Below are positions 1 through 7,185 of a stretch of 17,467 nucleotides of DNA, piece by piece. Position 1 is the stretch's first letter. Each line of letters opens with the position of its first letter. A program made the translations under genes and the position numbers. This stretch comes from Firmicutes bacterium UBA3930 (GTDB lineage: Bacteria > Bacillota > Clostridia > Caldicoprobacterales > Caldicoprobacteraceae): positions 131,578-149,044 of the forward strand of contig DGEI01000027.1 of the NCBI GenBank assembly GCA_002385885.1, read 5' to 3'. Under the pieces are notes generated by a model, which saw only the letters and a program-made list of their open reading frames with translations, was not told the origin of the DNA and made no database searches.

Positions 1-13
1 ACGGCATCATGGG

Positions 14-52
14 AGGAATATAAGCCCTCAGGTTTAGAGGGCTTATATTCCT
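14..52 (+). terminator. Perfect 16-bp hairpin, probable end of an upstream transcript
   Basis: Arms 14-29 and 37-52 are perfectly complementary, with a 7-nt loop (30-36). No proper T-run follows, so this is either a weak intrinsic terminator of a gene to the left of the window or a 3' stabilising hairpin. It lies just before the tRNA promoter, which fits an end-of-transcript role. The upstream gene is not visible. Confidence 0.45.
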
Positions 53-93
53 GTAAAGGTATTTTATAGAAAGGCCAAGAAAAATATTTTTTC

Positions 94-121
94 TTGACTT
101 TTTTACTTCATATGGTATAAT
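94..121 (+). promoter_or_regulatory. Promoter of the tRNA-Gln/tRNA-Glu unit
   Basis: TTGACT (94-99) and a perfect TATAAT (116-121) are separated by 16 bp, a strong housekeeping-sigma promoter. The first tRNA starts 33 nt after the -10 box. No other promoter is seen between the two tRNAs, and one terminator follows them, so they are read as one transcript. Confidence 0.75.
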
Positions 122-153
122 CTAATTTGCAAGTCCGGAACGGCTTACAGCGC

Positions 154-227
154 TGCGGAATGGTGTAACGGTAGCACATATGACTCTGGATCATAGTGTC
201 TAGGTTCGAATCCTAGTTCCGCAGCCA
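154..227 (+). tRNA. tRNA-Gln (anticodon CTG)
   Basis: A complete 74-nt cloverleaf with encoded CCA (225-227). The acceptor stem pairs TGCGGAA with TTCCGCA, giving the U1-A72 pair typical of tRNA-Gln. The anticodon stem is TATGA/TCATA, and the seven-base loop 184-190 carries anticodon CTG at 186-188, reading CAG. The T-arm contains the usual GGTTCGAATCC-type sequence. Because C34 reads only CAG, a TTG-anticodon tRNA-Gln must exist elsewhere in the genome. In most Firmicutes this tRNA is charged with Glu and then amidated by GatCAB (family knowledge, not seen here). Confidence 0.95.
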
Positions 228-234
228 TTTATAT

Positions 235-310
235 GGCTCCTTCGTCTAGTGGCCTAGGACGCCGCCCTCTCACGGCGGAAACAGGGGTTCGATTCCCCTA
301 GGGGCTACCA
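235..310 (+). tRNA. tRNA-Glu (anticodon CTC)
   Basis: A complete 76-nt cloverleaf with encoded CCA (308-310), starting 8 nt after tRNA-Gln. The anticodon stem is CCGCC/GGCGG, and loop 267-273 carries anticodon CTC at 269-271, reading GAG. The T-arm has TTCGATT as its loop. The acceptor stem contains two wobble pairs: G235 with T306 at the end of the stem, and T238 with G303. It is co-transcribed with tRNA-Gln. A TTC-anticodon isoacceptor is expected elsewhere. Confidence 0.95.
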
Positions 311-317
311 TTAGAAA

Positions 318-377
318 AAGAATTGGCTATATGATTATCCGAGAAAAAACGTGGAATCATATAGCCAATTTTTATTT
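318..377 (+). terminator. Intrinsic terminator of the tRNA unit
   Basis: A 15-bp perfect stem (322-336 with 355-369) has an 18-nt A-rich loop. The right arm runs into a T-tract (369-373) followed by ATTT, and a run of A flanks the left arm. It starts 8 nt after the tRNA-Glu CCA end. Confidence 0.85.
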
Positions 378-484
378 AAATATGCAATTTTTGCACATAT
401 GATTCGCCAATTAAATCACATCCAGAATATAAAAAAGGATGTGAAGCATATGAAAAAAATTACTATGAACCCTTTTATCGTATG

Positions 485-597
485 ATGAATATTATTGGTG
501 CTCGCCTTGAGTTCCAGTGAGCGGAATAATACTCTTCACATTACTAATCTTAATAGTATGATTGCCAATGAGCATTGTTTGAAGAATAATTATGGAA
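485..597 (+). repeat. Dispersed intergenic element, copy 1
   Basis: This is the first of three related stretches in the window (others near 12588-12702 and 15142-15307), all on the same strand and all between genes. The invariant core GAGCGGAATAAT lies at 519-530, preceded by GCCTTGAGTTCCAGT. A second block, CATTGTTTGAAGAATA, starts at 573, and the interval between the two blocks (42 nt) matches that of copy 2 (43 nt). TATTATT (490-496) and AATAATA (525-531) can pair around the core. Its nature is unknown; no transposase or target-site duplication is seen. It lies between the tRNA terminator and the glpP promoter. Confidence 0.6.
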
Positions 598-625
598 CGA
601 GCCTTGCGCAAAAGCTTAGAACCTT

Positions 626-654
626 TTAACGAAGCGGAGGATAAGCCGGAACCA
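626..654 (+). repeat. Second repeat module, shared with copy 3
   Basis: TTAACGAAGCGG (626-637) and AGCCGGAACCA (644-654) recur at 15142-15153 and 15158-15168. The spacers between them differ (6 nt here, 4 nt there). Here the module lies downstream of the GAGCGGAATAAT core; in copy 3 it lies upstream of it. It may therefore be the start of a second, decayed element copy. Confidence 0.5.
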
Positions 655-671
655 ATGTCTGCGCAATGGTG

Positions 672-700
672 TTGTCGGCATGGATCATTTCTGATATAAT
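672..700 (+). promoter_or_regulatory. Promoter of glpP-glpK
   Basis: TTGTCG (672-677) and TATAAT (695-700) are separated by 17 bp. TGA directly before the -10 box makes it an extended -10 promoter. Transcription would start near 707, about 72 nt before the glpP start codon. Confidence 0.7.
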
Positions 701-707
701 TTATCAG
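691..707. promoter_or_regulatory. Perfect dyad over the glpP -10 box (operator candidate)
   Basis: CTGATA (691-696) and TATCAG (702-707) are exact inverted repeats around TAATT. The dyad covers the whole -10 hexamer and the expected start site, where a bound protein would block RNA polymerase. No regulator gene lies beside it, and the AT-rich sequence limits confidence. Confidence 0.35.
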
Positions 708-778
708 GAGATGTCTTATTCACTGCATCAAAAGTTTTTCACCTCTTTTTCACTTAATAAAAGGAGAATAAAACAAGT

Positions 779-1345
779 ATGACTAATATAACAGAATGCC
801 TTGAAGAAAACCCTATTATCGCCGCTTTATCCCATGCAGATCTTTTTAATGAGATCGTGGAATCAAGGGTAAAAGTTGTCTTTTTACTATCCAGCAATAT
901 ATTGGAAATTGAAGAGGTGGTGGAAAGACTAAAGGAGCTGGGAAAAAAGGTTTTTGTACACGTGGATCTTATAGAGGGTTTGGGGAAAAACCAGGCGGCA
1001 GTTGATTATATAAAGCAAAGGATAAACCCCGATGGCATACTGTCAACAAGGAACAATTTATTGAAATACGGAAAAGAAATAGGGCTTATAACGGTACAAC
1101 GGCTGTTTCTGGTTGACTCTCTTTCCTTTGAAAGCGGAATAAATATTGTGCAAAGCTATAACCCGGATTTTGTTGAGGTAATGCCGGGAATTATACCTAA
1201 GGCAATTAAAGATTTAAAGCAAAAAATCCATCAGCCTATAATTGCCGGAGGCATGATCACCAGTAAACAAGATATAATAAATGCGTTAAGCGCAGGAGCT
1301 CTGGCAGTATCAACCAGCAAAAAGGAATTATGGGAGCTAATATAA
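779..1345 (+). CDS. glpP: GlpP family glycerol-3-phosphate-responsive antiterminator
   Basis: The 188-residue protein matches the length and sequence style of GlpP. This is a TIM-barrel-like RNA-binding regulator that, with glycerol-3-phosphate, prevents early termination in leaders of glycerol genes (known from Bacillus subtilis). Visible marks are the N-terminal NPIIAAL stretch (11-17), HVDLIEGL from residue 61, VMPGIIP from 134, and the late IIAGGMI motif. The start has AAGGAG at 761-766, a rather long 12 nt away; no other in-frame start is available before it. It is followed 15 nt later by glpK, an operon arrangement. No hairpin with a T-run is seen in its own leader or in the glpP-glpK gap, so its RNA target is probably elsewhere. 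Confidence 0.9.
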   Translation: MTNITECLEENPIIAALSHADLFNEIVESRVKVVFLLSSNILEIEEVVERLKELGKKVFVHVDLIEGLGKNQAAVDYIKQRINPDGILSTRNNLLKYGKEIGLITVQRLFLVDSLSFESGINIVQSYNPDFVEVMPGIIPKAIKDLKQKIHQPIIAGGMITSKQDIINALSAGALAVSTSKKELWELI

Positions 1346-1360
1346 CAGGAGGTAATGGAT

Positions 1361-2854
1361 GTGAAAAATAAATATGTTATTGCATTGGATCAGGGAACAA
1401 GCAGCTGCAGGGCTATAATTTTTGATGAAACAGCCGGAATGGTTGCCCAGGCGGGAAGGGAGTTTAAGCAGATTTATCCCCAGCCCGGATGGATTGAACA
1501 TGATCCTGAAGAAATCTGGGAATGTCAAATGGACGTGCTAAACCAGGCCCTTAAAACAAGCGGTATAGGAATAGATAGTGTTGCAGCTATAGGAATCACA
1601 AACCAAAGAGAGACCGTTATGCTATGGAACCGCCATACCGGAAAACCCGTATCTAACGCTATCGTTTGGCAGTGCAGAAGGACGGCTGACATATGCCGGG
1701 AATTGAAGCAAAGAGGCCTTGAAAGCAGAATTAAGGAAAAGACCGGACTGGTAATAGACGCATATTTTTCTGCAACAAAGATTGCCTGGATACTCCGTCA
1801 TATTGATGGGGCTATGGAAATGGCCAGAAATGGTGATCTCATTGCAGGAACAATGGATACATGGCTTATATGGAAGCTCACAGGCGGAAAGGTTCATGCC
1901 ACCGATTATACAAACGCGTCGAGGACCATGTTATACAATATAAAGGATCTTTGCTGGGATGAAGAATTACTGAAGGAACTGAATATTCCGTGCAGTTTGC
2001 TGCCGGAAGTAAGAAGTTCCAGCGGTTTCTTTGGGGTTACAGATCCGGAATTTTTCGGCAGGGAGATTCCTATTACAGGGGCAGCCGGGGATCAGCAAGC
2101 GGCATTGTTCGGACAGGCGTGTTTTGAAAAGGGGATGGTTAAAAACACATATGGGACCGGCTGTTTTATTCTGATGAACACCGGAAATGAACCTATAACT
2201 TCATGCAATAACCTGTTGACTACCATTGCATGGGGAATAAATGGAACTGTTGAGTATGCCATGGAAGGCAGCATATTTGTTACCGGTGCTGCAATTCAGT
2301 GGCTCAGGGATGAGATGAAACTGATAGAAACCGCCGCACAGAGCGAGGAGCTGGCCTGCCGGGTACAGGATACAAACGGCGTTTATTTGGTGCCTGCTTT
2401 TACGGGTTTGGGAGCGCCCTACTGGGATATGTATGCCAGGGGTACTGTTATAGGAATAACCCGGGGTACAAACCGGGCTCATATAGTCAGAGCTGCATTG
2501 GAATCAATTGCTTATCAGACCAGGGATGTCATCGAAGCCATGCAGCAGGATTCCGGCATTCCGTTGAAAGCTCTGAAAGTTGATGGAGGGGCATGTGCTA
2601 ACAATTTTCTTATGCAATTCCAGGCTGATATACTGGGAGTACCGGTCATCAGGCCCGGGAATATTGAAGTAACCGCTCAAGGCGCTGCATTTTTGGCCGG
2701 ACTGGAGGCCGGTGTCTGGAAAGATAAAGATGAGATTAAAGGTTTATGCCGCGAGGATATGATCTTCAGCCCGGGCATGAGCGGTGAGGACAGGGATGAT
2801 AAATACGCCAGATGGAAAAAAGCAGTGCAGCGAAGCATGCAGTGGGCCGAGTGA
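1361..2854 (+). CDS. glpK: Glycerol kinase
   Basis: Cytoplasmic FGGY-family kinase converting glycerol and ATP to sn-glycerol-3-phosphate. It is full length at about 497 residues. Visible motifs are the ATP-binding DQGTSS at residue 10, NQRE at 81-84 (glycerol-contacting R83/E84 as in E. coli), GAAGDQQAALFGQ around D244, and the C-terminal VDGGACANNFLMQFQAD. I chose GTG at 1361 because AGGAGG (1347-1352) lies 8 nt upstream; the in-frame ATG at 1355 is only 2 nt from that site. In Gram-positive GlpKs a phosphorylatable His sits in a YHFFG-type loop; here the same loop reads PEFFG with Glu at residue 230. It is in an operon with glpP upstream, and no terminator is seen before the nitroreductase downstream. 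Confidence 0.97.
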   Translation: MKNKYVIALDQGTSSCRAIIFDETAGMVAQAGREFKQIYPQPGWIEHDPEEIWECQMDVLNQALKTSGIGIDSVAAIGITNQRETVMLWNRHTGKPVSNAIVWQCRRTADICRELKQRGLESRIKEKTGLVIDAYFSATKIAWILRHIDGAMEMARNGDLIAGTMDTWLIWKLTGGKVHATDYTNASRTMLYNIKDLCWDEELLKELNIPCSLLPEVRSSSGFFGVTDPEFFGREIPITGAAGDQQAALFGQACFEKGMVKNTYGTGCFILMNTGNEPITSCNNLLTTIAWGINGTVEYAMEGSIFVTGAAIQWLRDEMKLIETAAQSEELACRVQDTNGVYLVPAFTGLGAPYWDMYARGTVIGITRGTNRAHIVRAALESIAYQTRDVIEAMQQDSGIPLKALKVDGGACANNFLMQFQADILGVPVIRPGNIEVTAQGAAFLAGLEAGVWKDKDEIKGLCREDMIFSPGMSGEDRDDKYARWKKAVQRSMQWAE

Positions 2855-2891
2855 GTTCAATAATCAGGAATAATTAGGAAGGATGATAGCT

Positions 2892-3365
2892 GTGGATTTT
2901 ATGGAAGTAATAGCAAAAAGGCGGGCAATCAGAAAGTATAAAAAGGATCCTGTACCGGATGAGAAACTGGTAAAGCTTTATGAAGCTTTGCGGCTTGCGC
3001 CATCCGGAAACAACCGTCAGCCGTACAAGTTTATATTTGTTAAGGATGAGAATACCAGGCATGAGATAGTACGGCGGGCATGTCACCAGGACTTCTTGTA
3101 TGATGCCCCGGTTATAATGATAGCCTGCTGTGAACAGGGCAGGGCTTTTGACACTGCCATAGCCGTTGATCATATGGTTTTGTCGGCAACCAATGAAGGG
3201 CTGGGAACCTGCTGGGTTGGATGGTTTGAAAGAGAACCTGTAAGAGAGATACTGGGGATAGATTCCAGCATGGAAATACCTATACTGGTCCCCATAGGAT
3301 ATGCCGATGAGTGCCCTGAAGCAAAACCCAGGAAGTCAATACAGGAACTGGTAAAGGTGATATAG
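2892..3365 (+). CDS. Small nitroreductase family protein (FMN-dependent)
   Basis: The protein has about 157 residues, at the short end of the family. It begins with MDFMEVIAKRRAIRKYK, the typical N-terminus whose Arg residues bind the FMN phosphate. APSGNNRQPYKF follows at about 38-49, and GLGTCWVGWFE marks the later FMN-site region. Family members are homodimeric FMN oxidoreductases using NAD(P)H; the substrate cannot be told here. The GTG at 2892 is 9 nt after AGGAAGG (2876-2882); the upstream in-frame ATG at 2883 abuts that site and is unlikely. It lies 37 nt after glpK without a visible terminator, so it is probably read through from the glp promoter. A role in glycerol metabolism is only inferred from position. 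Confidence 0.85.
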   Translation: MDFMEVIAKRRAIRKYKKDPVPDEKLVKLYEALRLAPSGNNRQPYKFIFVKDENTRHEIVRRACHQDFLYDAPVIMIACCEQGRAFDTAIAVDHMVLSATNEGLGTCWVGWFEREPVREILGIDSSMEIPILVPIGYADECPEAKPRKSIQELVKVI

Positions 3366-3406
3366 CATAGATTAGAGGGATAATAACGGATGCCCGGAGA
3401 TCCTGC

Positions 3407-4201
3407 TTATTTTATCTTTTCTATATTTTTAAAAAGTATTTCGCCCTTTAACCTGGAAAGATAAATATTCTTTTGCCGGACTGCTTGAGAAAAGTCGTGT
3501 ACTGCAAAATCGATCTTCTCATTGAGTTCTTTGTCGGGCTTTTCCATGCGTGATTTTGCGGTTTGCCATGTATTTTCCATGTTTCTTAACAATGCCGGAG
3601 TTTTGTTCCAGTCTCCTTCTTCAGCATATATTAAAACCTGCTGCAAAAAATATTTGATCTGTTTTACCTCGGGAGGGGACTTGTGGGAATACAGATTCAG
3701 AAACTGGGAGTAATACTGATACAGATCATTGGCAGAAAGCAGAACGGCATTTTCATTTTGTTCCATAATACTGCCGGTAAGCTTGTTTAGCTGCTCTTCA
3801 AACTTTGAAATCAACATATCAGGAGCTCCGTCCTTTTTAGCGTGGGGTTCATATTCATTCCATAGCTCATTAATGCTTTTAATGTTTTTTTCGAAGTCCT
3901 GCCAGTTAATCGAAGGAAGAGTCTGCTGTTTTTCATTCTTTTTTTCCTGTGATGTACTGCTTTGCAGCCTTATCATCCGGGCACGCTGATCCCTAACTTT
4001 CTGTACTTGTTTTATCATACTGTCTGTCTGCTTTTCCATTTCAGTGAGGGCAGATGGCGGATCCTTTTTTTGCTGTTGTTGATTCTGGCTCTGCTGTTTA
4101 TTTTCATTTCCGCCAAACATCCTGGAACAGGAGGTAAGCGCCAATATCAACAGCATGGCCGTAAATAAAACTAACCATCTGTTACTGCAAAACCTATACA
4201 C
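3407..4201 (-). CDS. Predicted lipoprotein of unknown function
   Basis: The protein has about 264 residues. A basic N-terminus and a hydrophobic stretch end in the lipobox L22-T23-S24-C25, so it should be a membrane-anchored exported lipoprotein. A Gln/Asn/Lys-rich linker follows (about residues 33-50). The rest is charged, mostly helical sequence without a domain I recognise. I chose GTG at 4201-4199 because GAGGTG lies exactly 6 nt upstream; the in-frame ATG at 4219 has only a weak site. It is convergent with the nitroreductase gene; the 41-bp gap shows no clear terminator. A possible -10 box (TATAAT, 4429-4424 on this strand) has TTGACT 21 bp upstream, too wide to trust. Confidence 0.75.
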   Translation of the reverse strand: MYRFCSNRWLVLFTAMLLILALTSCSRMFGGNENKQQSQNQQQQKKDPPSALTEMEKQTDSMIKQVQKVRDQRARMIRLQSSTSQEKKNEKQQTLPSINWQDFEKNIKSINELWNEYEPHAKKDGAPDMLISKFEEQLNKLTGSIMEQNENAVLLSANDLYQYYSQFLNLYSHKSPPEVKQIKYFLQQVLIYAEEGDWNKTPALLRNMENTWQTAKSRMEKPDKELNEKIDFAVHDFSQAVRQKNIYLSRLKGEILFKNIEKIK

Positions 4202-4621
4202 TTTTATCACCTCAAACATATTATTTCCCTATCCGCAATTTTGATGTGGCATATTTATCAATGAAATGAACGGTTACAGCACGCAATATATATTGCCAAA
4301 TATTAGCATAATGGGGTATTATATAATAGATGTCATGAATCTTGTGAAAGACAGGTGTGTTTTTTTCGAAGTAAAGCAGCGATTGAATCACGATAGAGCC
4401 TGAATTACATTCATCAAAAAATCATTATACCCGGAAATAATCTCCCATATAGTCAACAATCCAAGTGTTCTGCTGTCGCAAATATCTGTACATAGGACTA
4501 AGCAATTTCATGTGTGATTATATTATGCAGGGTGTGAAATATTAGATATTGTTGATATCCTGTTGTTTAACCGGCGAATATACTGGTTAATAAGAACATA
4601 ACAACGCTGCGGGAGGTTAAT
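4202..4621. other. 420-bp gene-free region between divergent lipoprotein and Lon-like genes
   Basis: No coding region or known RNA is seen. The stretch holds a 14-bp perfect palindrome GCAATATATATTGC (4283-4296) and a possible + promoter TTGCCA (4293-4298), 18 bp from TATTAT (4317-4322). An 8-bp stem TTAACCGG/CTGGTTAA (4567-4574 with 4583-4590, one G-T pair) lies just before the Lon-like gene. TTGATA (4552-4557), 18 bp before GAATAT (4576-4581), is a weak promoter candidate for that gene. No CIRCE or clear CtsR operator was found. Confidence 0.4.
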
Positions 4622-7045
4622 ATGAGAAAGTTTAAAGAGCTTGATTATAAACAGCTTAAAAGAGACTGGGCACCTTCATATCCTTATTTGGCCTTTGAAA
4701 CAACAGAAGAATTAGAGCCGTTACGGGGCTTAATAGGCCAGGAAAGGGCAGTAAAAGCTATGGAATTCGGCATCCGGATAAAAACTCAGGGCTATAATAT
4801 CTATATAGCCGGGATAAGCGGAAGCGGTAAAACCACCTATGCCAGGGAGTATATATCGGAAATTGCCAGAAATCAGCCGATACCTGATGACTGGTGTTAT
4901 GTGTATAATTTTGAAAATCCCGGCCAGCCTGTGGCTATTGGGCTTCCCAGCGGAAAGGGCAGGGAATTCTGCCGCGACATAGAAGAGCTTATGGAGGATT
5001 TAAAAGCCGAGATATCCAAGGCTTTCAGCGGAGATGAGTACGAGAACGAAAAAGCGCTCATATATAAAGAAATGCAGGAAAAGAAGACCGAGCTATTCAA
5101 TAAGTTCAGCGAATATTCCAAAGCACAGGGTTTTCAGGTCAACACATCCAATGCAGGAATCTATTTTTCGCCGATAATTGACGGGCAGCCCATGGGAGAA
5201 GAAGAGTATAATCAGCTGGACGAAGAGAAAAAGAAAAGCATAAATGATAAATTAACGGAAATCCAACTGCAGGCTGTCGAAGTAATGCATAAGATAAAAG
5301 AGCTGGAGAAAGAAGCAAAAAAAAAGGTGCGGGATCTGGAGAACCGCATAGGGACTTTTGCGGTCGCTATACATGTTGAAGATATGAAGAGGAAGTACAC
5401 GTCTTATCCCAAGATACTGAAATATCTGGAAGATCTAATGCAGGATGTCCTGGAAAGTATCAGTATTTTTAGGGAAAGCGACTCCTCGGAAGACAATCCC
5501 TTAGTCCAGGCGTTTAGAAAAGGAGCCGGGGCCGTACATTCCAAATACAAGGTTAATCTCCTGGTGGACAACAGCGACAGGGAAGGCGCGCCGGTTATAA
5601 TTGAGTATAATCCAACCTACAGTACCCTTTTCGGAAGTACGGAATATGAGAATAAATTAGGAACCATTGTAACCGATTTTACCATGATAAAGCCGGGAGC
5701 AATTCATATGGCTAACGGAGGTTATCTGATACTTCAGGCCAAGGATGTCCTGAGCATACCCTTTATGTGGGAAGGGCTCAAGAAGGTTCTCAAAACCAAA
5801 ACAATAACCGTTGAAAACCTGAGGGATCAATGGGGACTGCTCAGCATGTCCGGTTTAAAACCGGAACCTGTCCCTGTAGATATAAAGGTTATTCTGGTGG
5901 GCAATAATTTGCTGTTTCAGCTCCTCCATCAGTTGGATGAGGATTTTGGAAAACTCTTTAAGGTTAAAGTGGATTTTGATGATGAGATGGAGGCAAACGA
6001 TCAGAATCTTTTAAGCCTGGCCAAATTTATCAGTGGATACTGCCGCAGGGAAAAAATACGGCATTTCAGCAGGGATGCTGTGTTAAGCGTGGCTGATTAT
6101 GCCTGTCGTTTGGTGGAGAACCAGGATAAGTTTTCCACAAGGTTTAATGACATAGTCGAAATACTGGTCGAAGCTGACACATGGGCTGAAATATCAGGCA
6201 ACAGCATTATTACGGATCGGGATGTCAAAAAGGCAATTTATGAAAAGGAATACAGATCAAACAAGTATGATGAGAAATTAATGGAACTGCTTGAGAAAGA
6301 CATTATCATGGTAAAGGTAGATGGTGAGGCTGTAGGTGAGATTAACGGGCTGTCGGTCATTCATTTGGGAGACTATGTTTTTGGAAAGCCTTCAAAAATT
6401 ACTGCTACTGCTTTTATGGGACGAAGCGGGATAGTTAACATAGAAAGAGAGGTGGAAATGAGCGGTAATGTTCACAGCAAAGGTGTTATGATATTAAGCG
6501 CTTATATAGGTGAACAATACGCCCAGGAGATTCCACTGTCTTTGTCTGCCAATATTACATTTGAACAGCTGTACAGCGGGATTGAAGGGGACAGCGCTTC
6601 CAGTGCGGAGCTTTATGCCTTATTATCAAGCCTTGCTGAAGTTCCCATAAAGCAGGGTATCGCTGTTACGGGTTCCATAAACCAAAAGGGAGAGATACAG
6701 CCTGTAGGCGGTGTAACGTACAAAATCGAAGGTTTTTTCCAACTCTGTAAAGCCCGGGGACTGACGGGAGAACAGGGCGTGATAATTCCGTACCAGAACA
6801 TTAAAAACCTGGTGCTGAAGGATGAAGTCATCAAAGCTGTAGAGGAAGGCAAGTTCCACATTTATCCTGTTAAAAATGTGGATGAGGGTATTGAAATACT
6901 CATGGGGCTGCCGGCTGGAAGGAAGCTGGAGGACGGATTTTTTGAGAAGGATACCATACATGAAAAAGTGTACAATAAGCTTCGCCGATATGCTTTGACC
7001 ATGATCAATTTTGGCAAAGGTGAAGTGGATAAGGGCAGGCTCTAG
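4622..7045 (+). CDS. Lon-like ATP-dependent protease, LonC/YcbZ type
   Basis: The 807-residue cytoplasmic protein has an N-terminal AAA-like domain and a C-terminal Lon peptidase domain, like E. coli YcbZ and the clostridial Lon-related proteases. Walker A is intact at residues 64-72 (GISGSGKTT, K70). A charged coiled-coil insertion spans about 140-265. The Walker B position reads LILQA (369-373), without the usual acidic pair. The Ser-Lys catalytic dyad is S658 (in GDSASS) and K701 (in GGVTYK), 43 residues apart as in Lon (E. coli S679/K722). The start ATG is preceded by GGGAGG. It has no N-terminal LAN substrate-binding domain, so it is not the housekeeping Lon. It stands alone, divergent from the lipoprotein gene; its substrate is unknown. 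Confidence 0.9.
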   Translation: MRKFKELDYKQLKRDWAPSYPYLAFETTEELEPLRGLIGQERAVKAMEFGIRIKTQGYNIYIAGISGSGKTTYAREYISEIARNQPIPDDWCYVYNFENPGQPVAIGLPSGKGREFCRDIEELMEDLKAEISKAFSGDEYENEKALIYKEMQEKKTELFNKFSEYSKAQGFQVNTSNAGIYFSPIIDGQPMGEEEYNQLDEEKKKSINDKLTEIQLQAVEVMHKIKELEKEAKKKVRDLENRIGTFAVAIHVEDMKRKYTSYPKILKYLEDLMQDVLESISIFRESDSSEDNPLVQAFRKGAGAVHSKYKVNLLVDNSDREGAPVIIEYNPTYSTLFGSTEYENKLGTIVTDFTMIKPGAIHMANGGYLILQAKDVLSIPFMWEGLKKVLKTKTITVENLRDQWGLLSMSGLKPEPVPVDIKVILVGNNLLFQLLHQLDEDFGKLFKVKVDFDDEMEANDQNLLSLAKFISGYCRREKIRHFSRDAVLSVADYACRLVENQDKFSTRFNDIVEILVEADTWAEISGNSIITDRDVKKAIYEKEYRSNKYDEKLMELLEKDIIMVKVDGEAVGEINGLSVIHLGDYVFGKPSKITATAFMGRSGIVNIEREVEMSGNVHSKGVMILSAYIGEQYAQEIPLSLSANITFEQLYSGIEGDSASSAELYALLSSLAEVPIKQGIAVTGSINQKGEIQPVGGVTYKIEGFFQLCKARGLTGEQGVIIPYQNIKNLVLKDEVIKAVEEGKFHIYPVKNVDEGIEILMGLPAGRKLEDGFFEKDTIHEKVYNKLRRYALTMINFGKGEVDKGRL

Positions 7046-7064
7046 TCTGCTGGAAACATCCTGT

Positions 7065-7087
7065 AATACTTTTGTTAGTATTTTTTA
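7065..7087 (+). terminator. Weak AT-rich hairpin with T-run after the Lon-like gene
   Basis: AATACT (7065-7070) pairs with AGTATT (7077-7082) around a 6-nt loop and is followed by TTTT. The 6-bp stem is AT-rich, so termination would be inefficient. It begins 20 nt after the stop codon. Confidence 0.35.
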
Positions 7088-7185
7088 ACACTATTGTTCT
7101 GGTTTTTTTTAGTGATTATGTTATGGTTTTATAGTATGATACAGGAACATAATTATTAACTAAGCGGACATGGAGGAGTTGAAAT

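Noticed and set aside
450..485. 11-codon frame with AAGGA upstream after a CACATCC/GGATGTG hairpin
   Set aside because: Too short to judge and no known leader-peptide pattern; not listed as a gene.
592..699. 35-codon open frame starting ATG at 592 inside the copy 1 region
   Set aside because: It has no ribosome binding site, it overlaps the glpP promoter, and the matching stretch of copy 3 does not keep the same frame context; probably chance.
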